13,376 nt of DNA from Pseudomonadota bacterium (GTDB taxonomy: Bacteria > Pseudomonadota > Alphaproteobacteria > Sphingomonadales > Sphingomonadaceae): assembly GCA_023387085.1 (NCBI GenBank), contig JAEWIL010000109.1, positions 1 through 13,376 of the forward strand. The letters run 5' to 3'. Made by a program: the position numbers and the translations under genes. The first letter of the stretch is position 1; every line of letters begins with the position of its first letter. The notes below the pieces were generated by a model. It did not search any database. It saw only the letters and a list, made by a program, of their open reading frames with translations, and had not been told where the DNA came from. Positions 6,034-12,435 of the stretch are shown here, in pieces.

Positions 6034-7569
6034 TCAAGCGGCTTTCGAGACGCGCGCCGGAACGTCGCGGACCGACGCCAGCGCCGCCTGCTCGCCCTCG
6101 GTGCCGCTCTCGTGATATTCGGCGTCCTCGTTGACGCCCCAGATGTCATAGATGCGCTCGCCCGCGACGATGTTGCGCACCGTCAGCATCGCGGTCATCA
6201 TCGCATGATCCTGGTTGTTGTAGCGGTGCATGCCGTTGCGGCCGACCATGTGCAGCGTCGGATATTTCGCCTCGAGCTCGGCGCGCATCGTCGCGACGTG
6301 CGCGGCATAATCGTCGTCATAGACCGGATAGGCCTTTTCCTGCCGCACGACCACGCCGCCCACGACGTCATCCGGATTGCAAAGGCCTAGCGTCGCCATC
6401 TCCTTCGTGCCCAGCGCCACCAGGTCGGCATCGCTCGACGACCACAGGCCATCGCCCTCGAAGCAGAAATATTCGAGGCCGACGCACGCGAGTTCGGGGT
6501 CGGGCACCATTTCGGGCGACCAGCTACGGAAATTCTGGACGCGGCCGACCTGCACCTTGCTGTCGTGGATGTAGATCCAGTTGTCGGGGAACAGATCTTC
6601 AGAGCGAATCTGGAGCGCGACGGTCAGGAAGTCGCGATAATTAAGCTTCGGCGCGGCGGTAAGCGCGCACGCAGGCAGCGGATGGATGCGCGCCGCCAGC
6701 TCGCGCATCGGCGCCGAACTGATCACATGCGCCGCGTCGATCACGACGTCCCCGTCGGGCCCGTTCGCGGTCAGGCGCCAACGGCCGCTGACCTGGTCCT
6801 GCGTCAGCTGCTTGAAGCTGTGCCCCATCAGCACATGATTGCCGCCGGCAACGACCTTGTCGCGCGCGGCGTCCCACATCATGCCGGGTCCGAGCCGCGG
6901 ATAACGGAAGGTTTCGAGCAGGGTCTTGGTCGCCATGCCGTCGTTCGGACGCTTGTTGAGCCCCAGGCTGCGCTTCAGCCCGTCGATCACCGCGCCGCCG
7001 AGCGACAGCCCCTTGATGCGCTGCGCCGCCCAGTCGGCCGACATTTCGTCGCACGGCATGCCCCACACCTTTTCGGTATAGGTCTTGAAAAAGATCGAAT
7101 AGAGCTTTTGACCAAACTGGTTGATCGTCCAGTCCTCGAAGCTGCGGACCTTGCGGTTCGGCAGCAGCTTGGCCTTCGCATAGCTTGCCATGCACAGGGT
7201 CGAGCGGAGGATTCCCAGATTCCACAGCGCCTCGAACGCGCGCAGCGGATAGCTGTAGAATTTGCCCTCATAATAGATGCGGCTCATTCGCGGCCGCTCG
7301 ATAAAATCGTCGGGCAGAATCTCGTTCCACAGATCGACAACCTCGCGGCTCTTCGAAAAGAAGCGGTGCCCGCCGATATCGAAGCGAAATCCGTCATGCT
7401 CGACGGTGCGGCTGATGCCGCCGACATAGACGGGATCCTTCTCGATCACCGACACCCTGTACCCTTGCTTGGTCAGCAGATAGGCGGCGGTCAGCCCGGC
7501 GGGGCCCGCGCCGACAATCGCGACATCGACACTGGTCGGACGATGGGTCGGCACTTGGACGTCGGTCAT
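6034..7569 (-). CDS. FAD-dependent amine-oxidase/UDP-galactopyranose-mutase-like oxidoreductase
   Basis: This soluble flavoprotein has 511 residues. An N-terminal Rossmann fold has GAGPAG at 20-25, the adenine-ribose-binding acidic residue E43 and GGISR at 50-54. GGHRFFS at about 66-72 follows. Further marks are ERPRMSRIYYEGKFYSYPL, SADWAAQRIKGLSL, and a C-terminal FAD-binding part around MVGRNGMHRYNNQDHAM. The pattern fits the protoporphyrinogen-oxidase/UDP-galactopyranose-mutase-like group (the NAD(P)/FAD-dependent oxidoreductases often called HemY-like or PRK07208-type). Authentic HemY is unlikely given the neighbours. A sugar-nucleotide or lipid-linked-sugar substrate is more plausible, but no reaction can be named. 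GGGGGA about 5 nt before the ATG supports the start. It heads the operon with GtrA and the GT-C-type protein. A CtrA-like box lies 53-67 bp upstream. Confidence 0.85.
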   Translation of the reverse strand: MTDVQVPTHRPTSVDVAIVGAGPAGLTAAYLLTKQGYRVSVIEKDPVYVGGISRTVEHDGFRFDIGGHRFFSKSREVVDLWNEILPDDFIERPRMSRIYYEGKFYSYPLRAFEALWNLGILRSTLCMASYAKAKLLPNRKVRSFEDWTINQFGQKLYSIFFKTYTEKVWGMPCDEMSADWAAQRIKGLSLGGAVIDGLKRSLGLNKRPNDGMATKTLLETFRYPRLGPGMMWDAARDKVVAGGNHVLMGHSFKQLTQDQVSGRWRLTANGPDGDVVIDAAHVISSAPMRELAARIHPLPACALTAAPKLNYRDFLTVALQIRSEDLFPDNWIYIHDSKVQVGRVQNFRSWSPEMVPDPELACVGLEYFCFEGDGLWSSSDADLVALGTKEMATLGLCNPDDVVGGVVVRQEKAYPVYDDDYAAHVATMRAELEAKYPTLHMVGRNGMHRYNNQDHAMMTAMLTVRNIVAGERIYDIWGVNEDAEYHESGTEGEQAALASVRDVPARVSKAA

Positions 7570-7621
7570 AATTCCCCCACACGGAAAAGCATTGATCGCC
7601 TGCCGCTGTGCCCAAACATGG

Positions 7622-7636
7622 ATAAGAACTGGTTAA
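7622..7636 (-). promoter_or_regulatory. CtrA-like box upstream of the FAD/GtrA/GT-C operon
   Basis: On the minus strand the sequence is TTAA-N7-TTAT, with the first half reading TTAACC. The alphaproteobacterial CtrA consensus is TTAA-N7-TTAA(C), so this is one base off. It lies 53-67 bp before the flavoprotein ATG, a plausible position for promoter control, in the 101-bp gap after the regulator gene. I found no convincing -35/-10 pair. In GC-rich DNA this AT-rich motif is less likely by chance, but it is a single site. Confidence 0.3.
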
Positions 7637-7670
7637 TCGCCCTCGAAATCGAGCGCCGGGGCCGAAAAAC

Positions 7671-8366
7671 TCAGCCCTGTTCAGAATGTTTGCGAAGCGT
7701 GCGCATCCAGCGCTGGCGAAGCGCGGCGATCCGTTCGCCATGGCAATCATCGAGGAAGGTCGCCGCAGCAACACGATCGGCGCGGAAATGGCGAAAATCC
7801 TGCCGCAGCTCGCACCACGCGGCCAGCGTCCGCCGGTCGTTGAAATAGCCGATGACGACCGGCCAGATCACGCGCTCGCTCGCCGCGCCGCTCTCGTCGC
7901 GGTATGAAAGCCGGATCTTGCGGCCCTCGCGGATCCACCGCCGGGTTTGCGCGATGTCTATGCCGTCGACGACCCGGACCCCCGGCCCGCCGGTCCCGGT
8001 CGTCGGCTCGGCGAGGATCGGCTGCAGCTCGGCGGGAAGCGCCGCCGCGATCTTGGCGATCAGGTCGCGCGCGGCGTTCGCCAGCACGGGGTCGCCGCGC
8101 CCGGCAACCCATTGCGCACCAAGCACCGCCGCCTCGATTTCATCGGCGGTCAGCATCAACGGCGGCATGTCATATCCGGCACCGAGTACATAGCCCAAGC
8201 CCGCCTCGCCATGGATCGGTACCCGCTGGCCGATCAGGTCGGCGACGTCGCGATAGACCGTGCGCACCGAAACCTCGAGTTCTTCGGCCATTTCACGCCC
8301 CGTTATCGGGCGCGACGAACGGCGGAGCAACTGGATGATCTGGAACAGCCGGTCGGCGCGCCGCAT
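7671..8366 (-). CDS. YafY-type transcriptional regulator (HTH_11 + WYL domain)
   Basis: The product has 231 residues. The N-terminal winged helix-turn-helix spans about residues 3-60 (LFQIIQLLRRSSRPITGREM, then SVRTVYRDVADL, and the wing GEAGLGYVL). The C-terminal WYL domain spans about 140-210, with IRLSYRDESG, VIGYFNDRRTLAAWCELR and DFRHFRADRV. WYL domains sense ligands, sometimes nucleic acids, and control DNA binding. GAGGG at 8374-8378 lies 7 nt before the ATG. The gene diverges from a GST-like gene, with a perfect inverted repeat between them nearer the regulator. Control of itself and the GST is the simplest reading. It points the same way as the FAD operon but is separated from it by 101 bp. 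The effector is unknown. Confidence 0.9.
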   Translation of the reverse strand: MRRADRLFQIIQLLRRSSRPITGREMAEELEVSVRTVYRDVADLIGQRVPIHGEAGLGYVLGAGYDMPPLMLTADEIEAAVLGAQWVAGRGDPVLANAARDLIAKIAAALPAELQPILAEPTTGTGGPGVRVVDGIDIAQTRRWIREGRKIRLSYRDESGAASERVIWPVVIGYFNDRRTLAAWCELRQDFRHFRADRVAAATFLDDCHGERIAALRQRWMRTLRKHSEQG

Positions 8367-8387
8367 GGTTCGACCCTCTCTCGAATC

Positions 8388-8411
8388 CTGCTGACAATAT
8401 GCTGTCAGCAG
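8388..8411. promoter_or_regulatory. Perfect inverted repeat, probable operator between WYL regulator and GST genes
   Basis: CTGCTGACA (8388-8396), a 6-nt AT-rich spacer (ATATGC), then TGTCAGCAG (8403-8411) make a perfect 9-bp inverted repeat. The half-site centres are about 15 bp apart, so a dimeric regulator would meet them after roughly one and a half helical turns. The repeat is centred 33 bp before the regulator start and 96 bp before the GST start. Its position in the divergent gap suggests it is bound by the adjacent YafY-type protein. Confidence 0.65.
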
Positions 8412-8495
8412 TCTCCGTCTACACAGGCTACGGCGAGCGGCAAGGCCGGTTCGCCGCCCGGTTTATCCGTCCCACCATGTCCAAGGAGATTTTCG

Positions 8496-9107
8496 ATGAT
8501 CACCCTTTACCACGCACCGCAAAGCCGCTCGACGCGGATCATCGGCCTCCTCGAGGAGCTGGGTGTTCCCTATACCATCCGCCCGGTGTCGATCTTTCGC
8601 CCGATGACCGGCGAGGGCCACGGCGATCCGGCCAATCCGCACCCCGACAAGCGCGTTCCCGCAATCGAACATGACGGGCAGCTGCTCGCCGAATCGGTCG
8701 CGATCACCCTCTATCTCTGCGACCTTTACGCAGATCGCGGGCTTGCTCCGCAGCCGGGCGACGCGCGGCGCGGCGCCTATCTGACCTGGATGATATGGTA
8801 TGCGGCCGAATTCGAGCCCGCGATGTTCGCGGCCTTCGCCGGCGAACTCGACGCCTCACCCCTCAAGCAGCGATCCTATGATGCGGTCATCCACCGGATC
8901 GAAACCGCTCTGGCCAAGGCCCCCTATATGCTAGGCGACAAATATTCGGCCGTCGATTTCCTGCTCGCGAGCGCGCTTGCTTTCGGACGTCATACTTTTC
9001 CGGCGGGCGATGCTATCGACGCCTATATCGAACGCTGCGCCCGCCCGGCGCTCGTTCGCGGCCAGGCGCTCGACAACGCCTCGGGGGTGCAGACCGTCGC
9101 CGCCTGA
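8496..9107 (+). CDS. Glutathione S-transferase-like protein
   Basis: This 203-residue protein is the usual size for a soluble bacterial GST. The N-terminal thioredoxin-like domain begins MITLYHAPQSRSTRIIGLLE, with Ser10 or Ser12 at the position that normally activates glutathione. It continues to the cis-proline segment RVPAIEHDG and the glutathione gamma-glutamyl contact AESVAITLYL. The all-helical C-terminal domain includes the conserved MLGDKYSAVDFLLASAL capping motif. The start at 8496 has AAGGAG at 8483-8488, 7 nt upstream. Upstream in-frame codons are open but non-coding. The expected role is conjugation or glutathione-dependent handling of an electrophile or peroxide in the cytoplasm. 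Divergence from a WYL regulator with a shared palindrome suggests induction by a specific stress or substrate. The exact class is not resolved. Confidence 0.9.
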   Translation: MITLYHAPQSRSTRIIGLLEELGVPYTIRPVSIFRPMTGEGHGDPANPHPDKRVPAIEHDGQLLAESVAITLYLCDLYADRGLAPQPGDARRGAYLTWMIWYAAEFEPAMFAAFAGELDASPLKQRSYDAVIHRIETALAKAPYMLGDKYSAVDFLLASALAFGRHTFPAGDAIDAYIERCARPALVRGQALDNASGVQTVAA

Positions 9108-9162
9108 CCCGGCACGACGAAGCGGACGTCAATGCCGGTGAACCGAGCGCGAACCCCTCAAT

Positions 9163-9206
9163 CTGAACGACGGGTTCAGCGGGGCGCCAGCTTCATCGCC
9201 TACTAT
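9163..9206 (+). promoter_or_regulatory. Candidate promoter with CTGAAC/GTTCAG palindrome upstream of the glycine-zipper gene
   Basis: CTGAAC (9163-9168), five bases, then GTTCAG (9174-9179) form a perfect 6-bp inverted repeat. A looser outer pairing of CCCC with GGGG flanks it. GAAC also recurs upstream at 9140 and 9151 in the same orientation. A possible -10, TACTAT, is at 9201-9206. That would place the palindrome just upstream of the polymerase, where response regulators often bind. It would also place transcription start after 9205, favouring the gene start at 9244. Confidence 0.35.
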
Positions 9207-9243
9207 GACCATCGGGACCAAAAACGCAGTTGGAACGATAATC

Positions 9244-9615
9244 ATGATGTTGATGAAAAAACTGGCGCTTGCAGCGCTGATCGGTGCGAGCAGCATCGCG
9301 GCCTTGCCCGCCGACGCCCAAGCCCGCGATCACCATCGCGGTTATGGCTATGGTCACCGCGACCATGACCGCTATCGCGACTATCGCAGGGATTATCGCC
9401 GCGACTACCGGCGCGACTATCATCGCAACCACTATCGCGGGCGCGATTATTGCCGTCGCGGCAGCGGAACGACCGGGTTGATCGTCGGCGGCGCGGCCGG
9501 TGCGCTCCTCGGACGCTCGGTCGATCGCTATGGCGACCGCACGCCGGGAACGATCATCGGCGGGGCCGCTGGCGCGCTCCTCGGGCGCGAAGTCGATCGC
9601 GGCGGTCGCTGCTAA
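9244..9615 (+). CDS. Small secreted glycine-zipper protein with Arg/Tyr/Asp-rich repeat
   Basis: The product has 123 residues. A signal peptide (MMLMKKLALAALIGASSIAA to about ADAQA) is followed by a His/Arg/Tyr/Asp-rich segment. This contains four tandem DYRR-type tetrads (last unit DYHR). Two glycine-zipper units follow, GLIVGGAAGALLGRSVDR and GTIIGGAAGALLGREVDR, and then GGRC. Glycine-zipper 2TM proteins of the 17-kDa surface antigen/SlyB kind sit in the envelope, but no lipobox is seen here, so this one is probably periplasmic or outer-membrane associated. Two more cysteines (DYCRR and the end) could form a disulfide. The ATG at 9244 was chosen because GGAA lies 8 nt upstream and the signal begins there. 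An ATG at 9205 adds 13 unlikely residues. The gene ends 6 bp from the convergent usher-like gene. Function is unknown. Confidence 0.8.
   Translation: MMLMKKLALAALIGASSIAALPADAQARDHHRGYGYGHRDHDRYRDYRRDYRRDYRRDYHRNHYRGRDYCRRGSGTTGLIVGGAAGALLGRSVDRYGDRTPGTIIGGAAGALLGREVDRGGRC
9379..9426 (+). repeat. Four 12-bp tandem repeats encoding DYRR
   Basis: Four consecutive 12-base units (9379, 9391, 9403, 9415) encode DYRR, DYRR, DYRR and DYHR. Third-position changes between copies show the repeat is kept at the protein level rather than being a fresh slippage product. Confidence 0.75.
9481..9600 (+). repeat. Duplicated 48-bp glycine-zipper unit
   Basis: Bases 9481-9528 and 9553-9600 match at about 39 of 48 positions, 72 bp apart. 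Each encodes I-V/I-GGAAGALLGR-x-VDR. This is an internal duplication within the small secreted protein gene. Confidence 0.75.
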
Positions 9616-9621
9616 AAGCCG

Positions 9622-12402
9622 TTACGACGGACCGCCGGTCTCAACGGCCGGCGGTCCGCGAGCGTCCTTCCCCTCTCCCGTCGCGGCGTCGCTCGCGAGT
9701 GCGCGCGGAGTCGGTCGCAGCGCAAGCGTTCCCAGTCGAACGCGCGGGCTCGCCTTGCCCGGCGCCGCCGCCAGCGCGAACGCCGGATCGAGCCGCTGCG
9801 CCATAGCCGACGCTTTGGCCGGCCGGACCGTGTAACGGCCATAAGCAACGCTTTCGAAGAGGAAATAGCCGTCGAACTCGGTCAGCGCCGTCGCGCGTAC
9901 GCGGCCTTCGACATCAACCAGATCCAGCGCCAATCCCTCGACGGGGTTGCCGCCGTCGCGGATCATCACCCCCTCGATCTCGCCCGCCGCCGTCATCGGC
10001 AAGGCGACGCGCGTCGCCACACCCGGCCGCGGCGTGACCACGACACCGGGAAGTGCAGGCTGGACATAGGGATCGGACAGGCTGCCGGTATCGATCCCGA
10101 TCATCACTGGACGAAAGGGTTCGAGCCCGTCGATCGTCGCACGGCCGCTTTCGTCGGTCGATGATTCGAGAAGGGCATTTCCCGCAGTCAGCGGCACGCC
10201 CTTCAGCGCCACCTCGTTCGGCTGGTGGATCCCGTCACCATTGTCGTCCATGAAGACGTCGGCCATCACCTGGCCGCGGCCACCGAGCTTCTCGCTCGAC
10301 ATCCGCCAGCCGCCGCCGCTGGAGCCTTTGGCGGGACGGGGACCGAAGCTGAAGGCAAGCGACAGCGACGCCGCGACCGACCCGTCGGTCGCCACCTCGC
10401 CGAATCCCGAAAGCTGCACCTTGTCGAACCGGCGGGTGTAGCCAAGCCCGGCGCGGCCCCGCTCCAGCCCCTTGTCATAGCCAAGTTCGGCGCGCCATTC
10501 GCCGTCACCCTTCCCCGACCATTCGCCGATCACCGCGACGCGCGTTTCATTCTCCTGCCCCGACAGGTTGAAGCGCGCCTCGCCGCGCAGGCGGATGCGC
10601 CCGATCCGGGCATTGGCGAGCAAGGTCGCGGTCAGATTGTCGGGCGGATCGGGGCCGACGGGCACATTCGTACGGTTCCAGTCGAGCTGGCCAGTGAAGG
10701 ATAGCGCACGGAAACTCAACGAAGCGCGTCCCGACGCCTGCAGATTCGATACCCCCGAAGCGCGGTCGATTCGGGCAAGGTCGAAGTGCAGCGGCACCAC
10801 CGTCCGCCCGACCTTCACCGGCTGGTCGACCGAAAGCGAAGAGAGGCCGGTGATGCCGCCGACGAAGCGGTCCGACACGAACCCGCCCCAGCCGCGCATC
10901 GCATCGGCGCGAATATTGGTATCGCCGAAAGCGGCGAGCCAGCTCACCCGCATCGCCATTGCGCCGTCGTCGGCATAGCTCCCCGCAACCTCGAGCAGCG
11001 ACGGCCCGATCGAACGGCGCAGCGCCGCTTCGCCATAATTGCGCCGGACATTCTCGATCATCAGGCTGTGAAAATGGGCGGCGATCGAGGTGCGGGTATC
11101 GAGTCCGCGCTCGATACCGGCGGTGCCGCGCCAGCCGCGCCGGAACGCGCCACCCCGCCGCCCGAATTCGATCAGATCTGCATCTTCCTGTGCGATCCCC
11201 GCCCAATACCAGGTCTGCCGCGGCGGAATCGAATCGATCCCTACCTGCAACTGCTTGATTTCGCGCCGTATCTGGCCCTGCGGCCCGTACATGACAATCT
11301 CGAAGCGGTTCGATCCATATTGCAGCGGCACGTCGAGAAATTCGTAGCGGCCGTCGCCGTTCGGCGCGGTGAAAGCGAGCAATTGGCCGTTGCGATAAAG
11401 TTCGGCGTCCCAGCCGGCGGGAAGGTCGCCGCGAAAATCGGTCTTGTCGAAACTGTCGGGGCGCTCGACCGGGCGGTTGGTGAGCACCGCACCGCGCCCG
11501 GGCACGCCCTGCGCGACCAGTCCCGTCGCCAGCAGGCTGACGTCGCCCACCGCATAATGCGTTGCGCGCAGCGGACCGAGCAGCCGCCCTTCGGGGTCGG
11601 TGCGATAGAGGCGCAGGCGCAAACTGTCGGGGACGCCCCGATCGTCCGACGACAGGCGGGCATCGAAGCTTTGCCCGATCGCCTCGCCCGCCGCGAATAT
11701 CTCGTAGCGCGCCTGCGTGTACGAGCCGCCCTTTTTATCCGATACGACGCCCGCCGAAGCGACGACATCGACCGACGGCGTCGCCCACGTCTGATAGGGC
11801 CGCGTCGCGTGCGGGAGGCTCGCCAGATCGAACGATGCCTGCGGACGAAGCCCCGCCGCGCGCGCGCGCCGCTCGGCCGCGAGCTGGAAGGGCAACTTTT
11901 CCTTGGAGTCGATCCGCAGCACCGCGTTCGACAGATCGGCGGCGATCGGCACGCCGATCCATTTGCCGAGGCTGTCCAGGTCGACGCACCAGCCTGCGGG
12001 GGTGTCGCGGATCGCGGTGGCCGCGATCGTAAAGCTCTGGCTTCCCGTGCGAACCTCGCCCGCATCGCGGTCGATCAGGAACCCGCGCCGCTCGTCGAAC
12101 ACCCAGCCGGTTGCGCGGCGCAACTTCTTGTCGACGCGCACCGGCAGATCGAGCGCGAGAACGATGTCCGAGAGATCGACACAGATCCCCTGCGGCGTCT
12201 GATAGCCGCGTACGCCGTCGCCGAGACGATATTGGCCCGACCGGAGATCGAACAGCCAGCGATCGTCCTCGTTCGGTTTCCAATTATCCGGCGCGGAAAT
12301 CTGTTTCTCTTCAATGGCCTGCGCGCCGGCCGGGACCAGCCCGACCAGCGTCAATCCGGCGACCAGCGCCGAAAGCCATCGAAGATAGGCCGCGCGGAGC
12401 AT
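9622..12402 (-). CDS. Non-canonical usher-like outer-membrane protein with Sdr-like C-terminal domain
   Basis: The 926-residue product starts with a signal peptide cleaved near AGAQA-29. Residues 65-172 hold two related units, TPQGICVDLSDIVLALDLPV and TPAGWCVDLDSLGKWIGVPI. C74 and C139 could form a disulfide. At 320-371 DLPAGWDAELYRNGQLLAF and RYEFLDVPLQYGSNRFEIV resemble the middle domain of fimbrial ushers. From about 400 to 710 alternating polar/hydrophobic strands suggest a beta-barrel. At 718-730 MDDNGDGIHQPNE is an EF-hand-like calcium loop as in SdrD-B-type domains. A carboxypeptidase-regulatory-like segment (EIEGVMIRDGGNPVEGLALD, then FDGYFLFESVAYGRYTVRP) follows. It lies 33 bp after a PapD-like chaperone gene on the same strand, which argues for an usher role in surface-fibre export. 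It differs from PapC at both ends. A porin-like or adhesin role is the alternative. Confidence 0.72.
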   Translation of the reverse strand: MLRAAYLRWLSALVAGLTLVGLVPAGAQAIEEKQISAPDNWKPNEDDRWLFDLRSGQYRLGDGVRGYQTPQGICVDLSDIVLALDLPVRVDKKLRRATGWVFDERRGFLIDRDAGEVRTGSQSFTIAATAIRDTPAGWCVDLDSLGKWIGVPIAADLSNAVLRIDSKEKLPFQLAAERRARAAGLRPQASFDLASLPHATRPYQTWATPSVDVVASAGVVSDKKGGSYTQARYEIFAAGEAIGQSFDARLSSDDRGVPDSLRLRLYRTDPEGRLLGPLRATHYAVGDVSLLATGLVAQGVPGRGAVLTNRPVERPDSFDKTDFRGDLPAGWDAELYRNGQLLAFTAPNGDGRYEFLDVPLQYGSNRFEIVMYGPQGQIRREIKQLQVGIDSIPPRQTWYWAGIAQEDADLIEFGRRGGAFRRGWRGTAGIERGLDTRTSIAAHFHSLMIENVRRNYGEAALRRSIGPSLLEVAGSYADDGAMAMRVSWLAAFGDTNIRADAMRGWGGFVSDRFVGGITGLSSLSVDQPVKVGRTVVPLHFDLARIDRASGVSNLQASGRASLSFRALSFTGQLDWNRTNVPVGPDPPDNLTATLLANARIGRIRLRGEARFNLSGQENETRVAVIGEWSGKGDGEWRAELGYDKGLERGRAGLGYTRRFDKVQLSGFGEVATDGSVAASLSLAFSFGPRPAKGSSGGGWRMSSEKLGGRGQVMADVFMDDNGDGIHQPNEVALKGVPLTAGNALLESSTDESGRATIDGLEPFRPVMIGIDTGSLSDPYVQPALPGVVVTPRPGVATRVALPMTAAGEIEGVMIRDGGNPVEGLALDLVDVEGRVRATALTEFDGYFLFESVAYGRYTVRPAKASAMAQRLDPAFALAAAPGKASPRVRLGTLALRPTPRALASDAATGEGKDARGPPAVETGGPS
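9629..9657. terminator. Strong hairpin shared by two convergent genes, inside the usher-like gene 3' end
   Basis: GGACCGCCGG (9629-9638), a 9-nt loop, then CCGGCGGTCC (9648-9657) form a perfect 10-bp GC stem. It begins 14 nt after the glycine-zipper gene stop. It also lies within the last 36 coding bases of the usher-like gene, encoding part of its final GPPAVETGGPS. On the plus strand no T-run follows. On the minus strand a TTTT occurs about 12 nt after the stem. It may stop or pause transcription from both sides. Confidence 0.5.
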
Positions 12403-12435
12403 CGTCCAGCCCGCGAATCCGGCTGTCCGCCGTCC

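Noticed and set aside
6565..7848. A 427-codon plus-strand frame antisense to the flavoprotein gene and the regulator 3' end
   Set aside because: Composition is typical of an antisense shadow, it crosses a gene boundary, and the opposite strand carries clear FAD-binding motifs.
7947..8495. A 5' extension of the GST frame back to position 7947
   Set aside because: It overlaps the WYL regulator gene antisense and the operator region. The start at 8496 has a good ribosome-binding site and matches the normal GST N-terminus.
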